DNA of 64,000 nt from Viridothelium virens (taxonomy: Eukaryota; Ascomycota; Dothideomycetes; Trypetheliales; Trypetheliaceae): positions 158,977-222,976 of the forward strand of contig ML991823.1 of assembly GCA_010094025.1 (NCBI GenBank), read 5' to 3'. The notes under the pieces were generated by a model. That model saw nothing but the letters and a program-made list of their open reading frames with translations. It was not told the DNA's origin and ran no database searches. Of this stretch, positions 10,015 to 20,323 are shown piece by piece. Within the stretch, counting starts at the first letter, position 1; the number at the start of each line of letters is the position of its first letter. A program made the translations under genes and the position numbers.

Positions 10015-13000
10015 CTATCTCCTCGCAAAGCAGCACATGATTCCTGATTTACCCAGGAACCAGAGACAGCCGAGGAAGCGGAAGGTGGAGAGACAGGCCG
10101 TCGCCAAAAGCAATGCGAAGAAGTAGTTAGCCGTTCTCGTAGATGAATTGGTCTGCACACCACTTGGTCAGCGTCTTGCGCATTGTAACGACTTAGACCT
10201 TGTACACTTACATCCACTTCGAACTTCTTGAGGCTCTCACTAGTAATGAGGAGGACGAGCAAGGCGTTCGAGAAAATCCAGAGCGAGATTAGCCGGGTTC
10301 TGAAAGATTTATAGGAGTCCTCAAGTGTCTTGGCGGTGTTCTCAGTAGGCTCTACATATGGAGTGAGAGCACGCTTCACCGTCTGTTCGAACTGGCTATC
10401 GATGTCTGCCTGCGGTAAGTCGACTTCCTCGATGATTGTAGATTTGCCTCCATCCGACTTTTCAGTTTTGGCTGATGGGAGAGCATCGGCCTTGTCAGCA
10501 CCCTTTGTACCCCACGAAACGTCGTGCCAGTTGCAATAGGCATAGACATTGATGATATTGATGTACGATGACATCAATAGTAAATATTGTGGGAAAGAAT
10601 GGAACATATGCCACGGATCAAGGTACAAGAATGAGGCAATGTAGTACAGTCCAAAGGTAGAAATGACGGCGACAAGGATGATACCATTGCTCCCCGGCTG
10701 GAAGAATTCACTTGGCGTGGTTGGGAAGGAATTCGTCTTGCCATTCCCGTCAGGCGATGAATGAGTAAGGCCGTGAATGACGAGGTAGATGGACAGTACA
10801 GTGAGGTAGAACATGACCAGTGCGAAGTAGCAGAATGACATAATGTAGGACCATCTCGAGCCTTTTGGCCGATTACCAAGAGCAAGAATAAATTGAAGAC
10901 CGAGGACACCGAGATACCCGTATTCAAGCACTGCATTGAGAACTGGCGTGACAGTATTACCAAAAGGCCAGGCATCCTTTGCTGGGGTACCTGGGCCAGC
11001 TGGAACAGGCGTTCCAACCAAAGTCATGATAATCGAGGTAGTGAGCCAGTATGAAGCTATGGCATGCGTCAGCTAAAAAATTAAGACCGCTAGAAGAAAT
11101 GCTTACCGAGGGCAAACCAGGTCAGTATTTGTTGGGAAATGTTGTATATTAATTGAAGATGAAAGAAAAACATCCGGATAAGGTTATGGCCACTCTTGTA
11201 CATTCGACCAAAGTGCATCAGGGCGTAGAGTGAGGCAGCAAAAGAACCATTGAGCCAACGCCTACGTTGCCCAATGAATTCAGCAGCACCTTCGGGTACG
11301 TCCGTCTCTCCCTTGGAGGATTTGACGTAGCTGAGGTGCCATTTGGATCCCGCCTTGGCAACAAGTTCGAAACAAAGGATACGATCCTCGGCCAAAAACA
11401 TGTTCTTCTTGAAAATGTTCATGCCTTCGATACCCTTCTTACCTAGAATCTTGGAAAGGGTGTGGTCGCCATGGAAGTATTGATCCAACGGCCGTCCCAT
11501 GATTGCACGAAATCGGTAGGCAGAGAAGGCACCGGGAAGCACACTGACGTAACCGAATGAACTTTCGAGGGGTTTGTCGAGAATGTTGCTGATCTTGTAC
11601 TCGAAATTTTGCGCAGCCACAATCGGATTGATGAGATTCTTGCCGTACGGACCCAACATGGCATGAATTTCACCACAAGCACCACCCAAGTCCTTGTCGT
11701 TGTAGAAAGCTTCCCAGAGTGCAAGAAGAGATTTGTGGCCTGGCTTGGTGCCCGCATCGAGCAAGATGCAGACTTCAGGGTTCAAGATACGACCAAAAGC
11801 AGTGAAGAGCCATCTATGAGAGTTGATTTTCTTGCTGTTCTTTTGTTTCAGACAGAATATGAACTGGACGGGCGGAAGAGTAGTGGAGCTATCATCGTGA
11901 GGTCGAATGAGCTGTTGATTAGGCGTGACGGAGAGTTGAGAGGTGTATTCGAACTGTCTCGTGTTAGTACTACTCAAGTGAGGGCCAATGACAACACGTA
12001 CAATGTGAGCAGTAGTCTCCTTTCCATCGATATCTCTCTTCATGATACCATCTTGATAGATGCCGATGGTTGCAAGTATATCAAGAGTGCCCTTATCGCA
12101 AGGATCAATACCGTCGAAGACCAAACAGACAACGATCTTCTGCCAAGCGGGGCCACCTTTATTCCAGAACTCGGATTTCTTCAGGTTCACAATGTCTCGG
12201 ACATTTTGCATGACACCATGTAATGTGCGAGCTGTCAGAACCTTGTCTTCGTTGTAATAGGTGATGGCAATCAGAAGTTCAGTATGCCGATTATACATGG
12301 CAGGCCTAAGGTTGTAGCCATTCTTCAGCGTGAAATCGTTGGGGTCGCAAGTGGCCGCGGTGTCTGTAGGCAGGTGTTAGCAGAATAGCAGCAACGTTAG
12401 AATTGGGCATTTTACATCGCATATGAGTGAACTCTTCGCTCCCACTCTCGAGGTCGTTTCTGTACTTTGCTTGGACCGAATTCTGAATAGCACTGGGGAC
12501 TGGGTAGTCTGCACTTAGGACAGCACCTTGGACAAGCTTGAGTTTACGAGTAGCGTTCCGCTTGAGGCCAGCATTGGCAGCACCGCCACCAGGGACCTGC
12601 CGCTGTCGCCATGCTTCGGTAGAGCTGGTCTCGCTCCGATTGTATGGTGATGGTACTCTTCCAGGAACCCCAAACGTAGTACTGGGGTCATCCATTGTAG
12701 AGCCCGAATACATGTCGGCGTCGTGATAGCCACCATTGTAGGGCGGGGCGTGTCCCATGTTGTCTCCTGCGTAAGACTCTCTCAGATCATAGCCATGGCC
12801 AGTGGGAGTGCCACTGCGTGACTGTTGGTGGGTGTCGTCAAAGGGACCTTGGAAAGCACCGGTAGGATTAGGATGAAGAAGCGAACGTTCAGCCTCCTCC
12901 TCATCAGAGCCGCTGCCGTGATGGTATTGCTGTTTTTCAGGATCAGTCAAGATTCGTGGGTTCATTTTGCCAACATAGGAGGCAGTTAAGGGGTGAGCAG

Positions 13001-13083
13001 AAGATTTGCCGTACCGTGTTCGGGGGAAGGTCATTCATGTTATGATCGTTGGCGTAGCCTCCGCCTGACCCCTGAAAAGCCAT
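10015..13083 (-). CDS. Class III chitin synthase (ChsB type)
   Basis: Six exons: 13015-13083, 12416-12929, 12002-12363, 11107-11953, 10212-11056, 10015-10152, giving 924 residues, close to ChsB-type enzymes. It polymerises UDP-GlcNAc into chitin at the plasma membrane of growing tips. A disordered Gly/Ser/Tyr-rich N-terminus ([15 protein letters not shown]) leads to the conserved [14 protein letters not shown] and [18 protein letters not shown] segments. The catalytic domain follows with [27 protein letters not shown] and the [10 protein letters not shown] motif. Several C-terminal membrane segments follow, and the protein ends [12 protein letters not shown]. The 23-residue first exon was preferred over a longer unspliced frame starting at 13034, because it matches the family N-terminus and keeps phase. 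The 48-nt intron at 11954-12001 has no stop and could be read through. Conserved motifs support activity. Confidence 0.93.
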
Positions 13084-14067
13084 GGGGACAAACGCGATCG
13101 TCGAAGTGTGACAAAGAGTGTATCTTAGTTGGATGGGGGAAGAGAGAAAAAGCGGAAAGGTTGATGGTCTCCGAGACAGAGAGATAATGACAGGAGCAGT
13201 CGCTCAGGGAGCAGCTGAGGCAGATGCTGCTAGGAGACGACAAAGGGATAGCGGCTTGTAGACGAGCGAGTCAGATGCGCAGACACTGCCCGTGATGGCG
13301 TTTCAGACAAAGCCCCCGTCGTCGGCACACGCCGCCGAGTGGCGCAGCCGGTACAGAGGTACACCCGGAGTACAAAGAGGAACACTCAGGGAGTCGTGGG
13401 GTGTTGAAGGGCCAATTCTCCGCAACGCGGTGACTTGATGCAGGGGCTGTCCTAGTCAGCACTCGGGTTTGATGAACTGTTGGCGTCGCGATCTGAAGGC
13501 GTGAGTGTATGGGATACTTGGAAAAAGGGGTCGTGGTTCTCAAGTGAATGGTAGCAGGTAATGCAGGTAATGAGAGCAAACGGAAGCGAAGACAGGCAGA
13601 GGAGGAGGAGGTTAAGGGTCACCGAGGTTTTCACTGTCGGGTAAGCCCAAATGTGAGGATGGCCACTCTTTGGGTGCAACTCCAAATGGGGGCTAAAAAT
13701 AGGCGTCAGAGTGCAACCGTATCCCCAGTTGAAGCTAGCCACGGGTACGGATACACTGCAGGGTGATCGTCGAATACGCGATCCTTCCAGAATTTGCCTA
13801 CTTCTCTCATGACCTCCGTGGCGCATTTGCCTCTCAGCCCGCCAGATTATCGTTGAGCTTGCGGTCAGGCCTAATTACTGCTGACGTTGAGGTTGTCAGG
13901 ATTGAAAAGAACCGCCACACTTCTGCGCATGCCCAGAACGGAAGGAGTTCAGGGTACTGTATCTTCGCCGCAGGCTCTCCCCCACACCACCACAATTTCC
14001 TCTCGTTCGTGGCTCGCACGATCTCATAGCTTCTAAATTACAACCGTCGGCTTCGCATGGACTCATT
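13084..14067. promoter_or_regulatory. Divergent promoter region, chitin synthase (-) and PLD-like gene (+)
   Basis: The 984-bp gap between two divergent start codons must contain both promoters. No coding gene was recognised. Frames of up to 124 codons are present but overlap each other on both strands and carry no motif. Long 5' leaders are plausible for the chitin synthase. Confidence 0.5.
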
Positions 14068-15525
14068 ATGCCGTCCTACGGACCGAGCCTCATTGATGAG
14101 TGGATCGCACAGCCTCAGGGAAGTGGCATTACCAGAGGTTCCGACATGCATGATCACTTCGATTCGTCTAGCCTCAAAACCTTGTCAACAGTACATGCGT
14201 TAGTCCTAGGTACCGGCGATAGCATTTTCAAGGAGATCCTGCCCTCGATTGGCCAAGCTCAGTATGAGGTTCTATTCGTAACATGTTTCTGGGCCGGGAG
14301 TTCTTCGCTAAGTCAGGTCTCGTCGTGTCTGAAGAACCTATCCGCAGCGGCTATCCAACGTGGGTCGAAGATAAAAGTGCGCATCTGCCTCTCATCACTG
14401 TCCCTATTGCAGAAGCTGTTTCACACGTCATCACCAGCAGGCCACGTCTATCCTTCGTCGGTATGGGTGCAGAAGTTTGGACTGCCGCCCTCTGAAGACC
14501 TCAATGGTCTCGATCTTGAGATCAAGAGTATTTTCATTCGCCCTTTCAGTGTCATGCACCCTAAGTTCGTTATCGTGGATCGTAGATATCTGTATCTCCC
14601 AAGTTGCAATGTCAGCTGGGAGAATTGGTTTGAAGGATGCCTGCAGATTTCAGGACCGATTGTCAATCATTTCTTGGAATTTTGGCGAGACTTCTGGGCA
14701 AGCCATAGCGACAAAGCTTCAGATAATTTCGCCGTGCAGTCAAGAAACGAGATGGGAGATGTCCCTGCAGCATTCAATACCAAAGGTTTCCAGCCACCAT
14801 CGTCACAAGCTTACATGTCCAGCATCACTTCCAAAAAGTTCCAAATCAATTTGTCGGGCATACAGTCTGCTTTTCTCCTCTCCTCTCATCGTACAAATCC
14901 ACAGTTCCGACCTTTCCCATGGCAGTCTGCCGCTCGCCCACCCCAAACGCCGCTCAATGTGTTCTTGCTACATGCTTTCAACAATGCAAAGTCGAGCATC
15001 TACGTGCAAACACCAAATGTGACCTCTCCGCCAGTGCTTGAAGCGCTCCTGGCCGCTTTGGGACGGGGAGTCGACGTACATATCATCACTAGTGAGCGAC
15101 TCATGATCTTAGAGCAACTCATCACGGCGGGTACATCAACCACAAGGTGTCTAAAGCAGTTGAAACGCCAGTTCATAACACTTTTGACGGAAAGGCAAAA
15201 GAGGCTGATGGATGAAGAACAGGGATCGAACAGTCATATAGGTTCGCTTAAGATTGAGTACTTTATCAAACGCTCCTCTGACAATGGACTTCAACTCGGG
15301 CCAGAGCCTGTACAGACCCATCTGAAACTAACAATTGTGGATGAGGCGACAGTGATATTTGGCAGCGGCAATATGGACAGAGCTAGCTGGTACACAAGTC
15401 AAGAACTTGGTGTGGCTTATGTGTCGGCCTCACTAGTGCAATCGATAATGTCTGGCCTTGAAAGTTGCTTGATGTCCAGGAAGAAACTGGATTTTTGCAG
15501 AACAGGCGAGCTTTCAGAGTCATAA
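14068..15525 (+). CDS. Phospholipase D-like protein with two HKD motifs
   Basis: Single exon, 485 residues. The PLD superfamily acts on phosphodiester bonds through two His-Lys-Asp motifs. The first is HPKFVIVD (about residue 170), followed by SCNVSWENW. The second is HLKLTIVD (about residue 420), followed by GSGNMDRASW. Both HxKx4D signatures and their trailing S-x-N segments are intact, so the protein should be catalytically competent. It lacks PX and PH domains and is closer in size to the small fungal PLD-like and cardiolipin-synthase-like proteins than to Spo14. The substrate (phospholipid or nucleic acid) cannot be told from sequence. Its stop lies 9 bp from the stop of the opposite-strand DUF218 gene. 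Confidence 0.85.
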   Translation: MPSYGPSLIDEWIAQPQGSGITRGSDMHDHFDSSSLKTLSTVHALVLGTGDSIFKEILPSIGQAQYEVLFVTCFWAGSSSLSQVSSCLKNLSAAAIQRGSKIKVRICLSSLSLLQKLFHTSSPAGHVYPSSVWVQKFGLPPSEDLNGLDLEIKSIFIRPFSVMHPKFVIVDRRYLYLPSCNVSWENWFEGCLQISGPIVNHFLEFWRDFWASHSDKASDNFAVQSRNEMGDVPAAFNTKGFQPPSSQAYMSSITSKKFQINLSGIQSAFLLSSHRTNPQFRPFPWQSAARPPQTPLNVFLLHAFNNAKSSIYVQTPNVTSPPVLEALLAALGRGVDVHIITSERLMILEQLITAGTSTTRCLKQLKRQFITLLTERQKRLMDEEQGSNSHIGSLKIEYFIKRSSDNGLQLGPEPVQTHLKLTIVDEATVIFGSGNMDRASWYTSQELGVAYVSASLVQSIMSGLESCLMSRKKLDFCRTGELSES

Positions 15526-15534
15526 CGGGAGTGC

Positions 15535-16383
15535 TCAGTCTTTAGCATTCCTTCTTGTGGTGGACCATGGCAACTCATTAGGGTAAAGTTCTTGACCCGA
15601 TCTCCCTCCTTTCCACAGCAAGAGTTCCTGGACACTCATTTCAAGACCTTCCGACATAGATTCGAGTCTGCCCTCCTCCCAACCCCGTCTTACGCGCTTC
15701 TGGAACAATACGTCACCAGCTCCGTACGGATCGTTGACAAAAGCGCTGTATGCTCTGTCCCTTTCGCCTTCCTCCGCCTCGTCCAAATCACTGTTGGAAA
15801 ATGGTGCGTTGATTCCCTGGACTGCGACACGGTCCTTTGGCCACCGTATGGCAGGCGCATGAAGTGCCAGAAATCTCCGGCTTTTGAATGCATGGCTAAT
15901 CACGGTCACTCGGCTCGGATAAACGCCCACCCTCTTTTTGAACAGTACAATGGAGAACAGTAGATTTTGGAAGCTATCCGTGGCTGCCTCTTCCAGTAAA
16001 ACTCTTTTCTCCATGTCCTTCCAAATACTCGTGAAGTACGAGTGTTCAACCTGAGAGAGTACTCGGCATGCAGTAAAATAGCTCCGAGCCTCACTACGAT
16101 CGGTAATATTACGTGCTGTACAACCACCCGAGATGACTAGCCAGCTATCATGGCGTTGCTTGAGCAGAAAGAGTGATGAGAGAATATGTAGTAGAAAAGT
16201 TTCGTGCTCGCTAGGCTTCACTCCACTGTGGCGTTGAAATGACGCGAGGTGCCATGAGGATTCAAGACTTGGATCTTCTGCAGACGAAGAGCCAAGATAG
16301 GTGCTGTGGCAGCAAAGGATGATCAGTTCCGTATCATGCGAAGGCCCGGACTGGATGCTGAAATCCATGTAGAACGCTGACAC
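15535..16383 (-). CDS. DUF218 (YdcF-like) domain protein
   Basis: Single exon, 282 residues. The DUF218 fold is Rossmann-like. Family members include bacterial ElyC/SanA, and the eukaryotic ones are largely uncharacterised. Visible signatures are an N-terminal beta strand (TELIILCCHSTYLG), SGGCTARNITDRSEA near residue 85, a central helix pair, and VTVISHAFKSRRFLALH near residue 160. The first ATG is at 16383, and a second Met at 16368 could be the start. There is no signal peptide or obvious membrane segment. The 3' end nearly abuts the PLD-like gene, so the two transcripts almost certainly overlap. Confidence 0.8.
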   Translation of the reverse strand: MSAFYMDFSIQSGPSHDTELIILCCHSTYLGSSSAEDPSLESSWHLASFQRHSGVKPSEHETFLLHILSSLFLLKQRHDSWLVISGGCTARNITDRSEARSYFTACRVLSQVEHSYFTSIWKDMEKRVLLEEAATDSFQNLLFSIVLFKKRVGVYPSRVTVISHAFKSRRFLALHAPAIRWPKDRVAVQGINAPFSNSDLDEAEEGERDRAYSAFVNDPYGAGDVLFQKRVRRGWEEGRLESMSEGLEMSVQELLLWKGGRSGQELYPNELPWSTTRRNAKD

Positions 16384-16779
16384 TGATGAGACTGGAGTAT
16401 GGGGAGGTGGCTAAAGTTTCTACTGGAGACCTGACCAGCTCATACAAACTAGGACAGGCCTTTCAACTCTAGTTGTAACTTCTCCCTTGGTTCAATTATT
16501 CCCATATCGTCTCCCTTCCAGTTCCTTTTGGGTTCAGTTAGAGGCCCATGTCTTCAAATTTGTCAACGGGTGTGCCCCAAACTTGTGGCGCTACTGTACT
16601 CTAGATATATCGGCCACGCTCTGTCAAGCCTCAGAAACTCAACCATGTCTCACAGCCAACAACTCCTGAACGTGACGTTGTGGTTCAATATTTGCGCCTT
16701 CCTCTTCCATCTAGCAGCTGGCAGGCTCCGATCATCTTAGCAGTCCTCGCTTCCACTTGTAGAATTTCACGTCGAATAC
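16384..16779. promoter_or_regulatory. Divergent promoter region, DUF218 gene (-) and phosphoesterase gene (+)
   Basis: A 396-bp gap between divergent start codons that should serve both genes. No conserved element or small gene could be identified. Confidence 0.5.
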
Positions 16780-18123
16780 ATGGCTCCATCAAGAGGTCTT
16801 CAGCTAACTTCCATTGCGTGTTTCAGTCTAGTTGCGTTCTTGGTACTCTCCATCATGTTGTCCAGGTATCTGCTCACGAACTGTCTTGGATTTTGTTACT
16901 TCTCCGCGGCCTTACACATCACGGAAAAATCGAAAACGCTGCGATTCACACAAAATGGAACTTTCCAGATCGCCGTGTTTGAGGACTTGCATTACGGCGA
17001 AGGTTAGCTTGCAACATCGACTCATAGTTTTAAGGTAGTTACCGTCTTGCTGATTTCAGGAATCCAAATGGCAGCGGAAGATCTTGATTGGGGTCCACAG
17101 CAAGACATCAACTCCACCCGCGTGATGAACACTGTTTTGAATGCGGAGTCACCACAACTTGTAGTCCTGAACGGCGATCTCATTACTGGTGAAAACACCT
17201 TCCTCGAGAACTCGACGAACTATGTCGATGAGATTGTGGCGCCACTCGTAGAACGCAACCTGAAATGGGCCTCGACGTATGGCAACCACGATAGTGACTT
17301 CAATATCTCTGGTGAAGGCATCTTAGCCAGGGAGCGTATGTATCCTAACAGTCTGACTCAAAGCATGGTCCATTCTGCAAACTCTGGCGTGTCAAATTAC
17401 TTTCTACCCGTTTATCCTGCGGATACATCAATTCGGACACCTGCGCTCTTGCTATGGTTCTTCGATAGTAAAGGAGGCAACTCTTTCCAGCAGCGAACAG
17501 CCAATGCCACGGCAGTGCCTCGGCCGGATTGGGTCGATCAGTCTGTTGTGGACTGGTTTGTCGATGAAAATGCTCGTCTCTTTCAGTACTATAATCGCAC
17601 GGTTCCCTCGCTTGCCTTCTATCACATACCCGTAAACGCCATGCTGGCTTTCCAAAACCAAGGCGTCTCGCCTACCCAGGAACCAGGCATAAACGACGAC
17701 GTCCCATTGGCCCAACAAGGACAAGGTGCACTCCAAGGCGATGCCAGTGGCGGAATTACTGAGTACGGTGGGCAGGATATCCCATTCATGAAGGCACTCC
17801 TGAATACTCCAGGATTGATGGCTGCTTTCAGCGGACATGATCATGGGGATGACTGGTGCTTCAAATGGAATTCTACATTGCCTGGTATGAACTTCAGCGG
17901 CAACGGATTGGATCTGTGCTTTGGTAGACACACTGGCTATGGCGGTTATGGCACTTGGACAAGGGGAAGCCGGCAAATCTTACTCTCGAAACAGAACTTG
18001 GGCAAATCGGTCAAAACCTGGGTAAGGCTCGAGGATAATAGGATTAGCGGGAAGGTGAATCTGAACAGAACGTATGGAAGAGACGAATATTCGCCGATAG
18101 CAGACACATCGTCCAAATATTGA
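16780..18123 (+). CDS. Calcineurin-like metallophosphoesterase, secreted or membrane-anchored
   Basis: Two exons, 16780-17002 and 17060-18123 (57-nt intron), give 428 residues. It belongs to the fungal metallophosphoesterase group related to yeast Dcr2. The metal-binding motifs appear in order: FEDLHYGE (D-x-H), NGDLITGE (GD), YGNHDSD (GNHD), a histidine in FYHIPVNA, and GHDHGDDW (GHDH). A hydrophobic stretch at residues 10-35 is a signal peptide or anchor, and several N-x-S/T sites fit passage through the secretory pathway. All metal ligands are present. The start at 16780 is the first in-frame ATG before the hydrophobic segment. A further cryptic intron in that first exon cannot be excluded, because a GTATCT donor-like site lies at about 16867. 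Confidence 0.87.
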
Positions 18124-18799
18124 GGCCGTTAGAGGTCGTCGAAGTCGTTGCTGCAGGCTTCCTCAACCTGAACAAGCAGATCTAGAATCACACCAATCAG
18201 AAAGCTCTTCTTTCAGTTGTTTCTTCCCTTTGTATCGATGTTTTGCCATCTAGATTCTGTTCAAAATTCGATCTCTCCAGAATTTTCCAAAGGGAGTCCT
18301 GAAATCTATTGACGTGACATTTGGGCTACCTTGCGAGCAGTTCCAAACTTCAGCCATACCTGCGAAGAGAAACATGCAAATGAATACCGGATAGGATATG
18401 ATTTGCACAAAACATGGGAATCCGAGTCTTTCCCGCATGACCACATTCGTCATACTGCAGCCACCCCCACGTTCGCCAGTCAGACCCTACCTGGTAATTA
18501 CGGTGCTTCTGACCTTGCGCATAGATTTCACACCGCTTTACTCCGTACTCCACGTCAAGCCTCTTTTTCACTGTTAAAGCCCAGCGCGATCCTCCCTGCA
18601 GCTTGCCAGCTAGTAACTCCACCTGGTCTGTCTAGTAGCAGTCTCTAGTTCACCAGTCACGAGCTCTGCAAAAGAATCCATCCAACTAGCGTCTCACCAC
18701 CCTGCCCCACTTTGAAGCTGTCCTCCAGACCTACCTATGCCACAATCCTTTCCTATCCCATCCTACCTCCCCAAATCTTCCAGATAACAAGACAAAATC
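18124..18799. other. Intergenic region
   Basis: Between two plus-strand genes. No gene recognised. It contains TACTCCGTACTCC starting at 18539, one of five copies of a 9-bp motif discussed in the findings, about 250 bp upstream of the next start codon. Confidence 0.55.
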
Positions 18800-19685
18800 A
18801 TGACAAGGCGATTGGTGTACAGTGCTGGCTTTTGGGTGTTTCTAGCTGGTCAGTACATGCTCGATAACGGTACACAAGACGCTTCGAAGTAGAAGCTAAT
18901 GCATGGATCCTCATGCAGCAACGGCCTTAACAATCGCGAGTATAATCGAGCCAAGATGGATATCCTGGGATAGGAAGACGGTATGCAATTGATATCTTTC
19001 CAAAAATGCCCTTGCACAATGGCTACGCAATGTAGCTAACTCATCTCGTTATCGAGATCAACCAAATATCCGAGTACGCTGACACTGCATCGATGCTCAT
19101 AGACCAGAGGCGACCCCATACATGACAGTTATGGCTTACATCGGCGCTGCTCTTCCCTCACTGGGGTCTGTACCGAATTTCCCCGCTTCGAAGACTGCAC
19201 TGGAGACCAGCGACATTTCTGTAGCGCCTGGCGTAGCGTTGGATTTCTCATGAGCTTCTCCGTTGTTTTGGAACTCTCATGTGTAATCGCATTCGCTGTC
19301 ATACTCTTAGGAGGGCGCCAGAAGAGAGAAGTAGGATGGAAGGTATTGGGTTGGTTGCTAGGGTTGGCATCTGTGGCACAACTTATATCTATGGCCGTGG
19401 CGGTAAGGACTTTCTCCTTCTTCGGACTATATTTATTGTGGCCTGTGTAGCCTCGAAACTTACTTTGGGGAATGGCTGATAACCAAAATATAGGCGTTTC
19501 TCTACGATCACGACGATAAATTTCCCACTGGCTGGAAACTCGATGTTTCATGGATATTATGCACCGTCAGTTGGTGTATCCTCGCGCTCGACGCAGCGTT
19601 CATCATCATTTCGGCATTGATACTGCCCTCGGAGGGTGACTACGAGCTTATACCTGATCGGCCCGTACAACCTCCAGGAGCGTAG
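18800..19685 (+). CDS. Four-TM claudin/SUR7-like membrane protein, hypothetical
   Basis: Five exons: 18800-18848, 18919-18980, 19057-19073, 19129-19402, 19494-19685, giving 197 residues. The longest uninterrupted piece is only about 90 codons, so the gene is easily missed. All introns are GT-AG (55-91 nt) and in phase, and the one before the 17-nt exon has a GCTAAC branch site. The protein has TM1 near residues 8-27, an extracellular loop with GLHRRCSSLTGVC and further cysteines, then TM2 (SFSVVLELSCVIAFAVIL), TM3 (VLGWLLGLASVAQLISMAVAA) and TM4 (CTVSWCILALDAAFIIISAL), and a short acidic tail. The cysteine-bearing first loop followed by three helices is the layout of fungal SUR7/PalI and claudin-type proteins. 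Function is unknown, possibly a membrane domain or wall-stress role. The exon 3 assignment is the weakest part. Confidence 0.72.
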
Positions 19686-20323
19686 GTTGGCGGAATTACG
19701 TGAAAAATCAGAGTCTATAGGAACCTGGTCAAGAAGTTCTCAGAATAAACGTGGGGCCTTTCGTGAGGGGGTTCGATACAAATCATTTAAGTTCTTCCCC
19801 AGCGAATCGGCGATAATACTTTGGGCTTGACTTGCATCTGGGAGCGGGATTATGGAAATCTTTTTCCCCGACTCTTTACCTTTAGCTGTTCATGCATCAT
19901 TCGAGCTTCGGCGTTTCTGGTATCGATATCTTGGACCGTATCATTTCCATGCATATGTCAATTTGAGCCTGTAGCTCTGCATCGTACGTATATCTCAGCA
20001 GCTGTACACATATGCGCCCCTACCAAGGACTGAGTGACAACAAACCGGCGGTGACGTATTTGAATATGGAAAAGGACTCGTAGCTGGAGGACCAATTTTT
20101 ATTTCTGACACGAGAAGTTCGCTAAGGACACATCTTTGACTACAGATCTCAAAACATTGAGCTAAGGAGAAAAGGGTTGTGGGAGCGGAATCACCGCACA
20201 ATTGGGTTAGCCTCGAAGTAGTATCCGGGGCAGAGGCTGTGCACAGGATCATCCATCTATCACGAATGGACTTTTGTTTAGGCTCGCCCGACCCTGTTCC
20301 AGACTATTACCCCTTCTCTGACC
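19686..20323. other. Convergent intergenic region
   Basis: Lies between the 3' ends of the four-TM gene (+) and ilv5 (-). Only short frames without recognisable features are present. Confidence 0.55.

Noticed and set aside
11609-12223. 204-codon plus-strand frame
   Set aside because: It lies entirely opposite the chitin synthase catalytic domain and has no motif of its own.
12930-13034. Unspliced chitin synthase start at 13034 (MTFPRTRYG...)
   Set aside because: The alternative 23-residue first exon at 13015-13083 with an 85-nt intron matches the class III N-terminus better and keeps phase.
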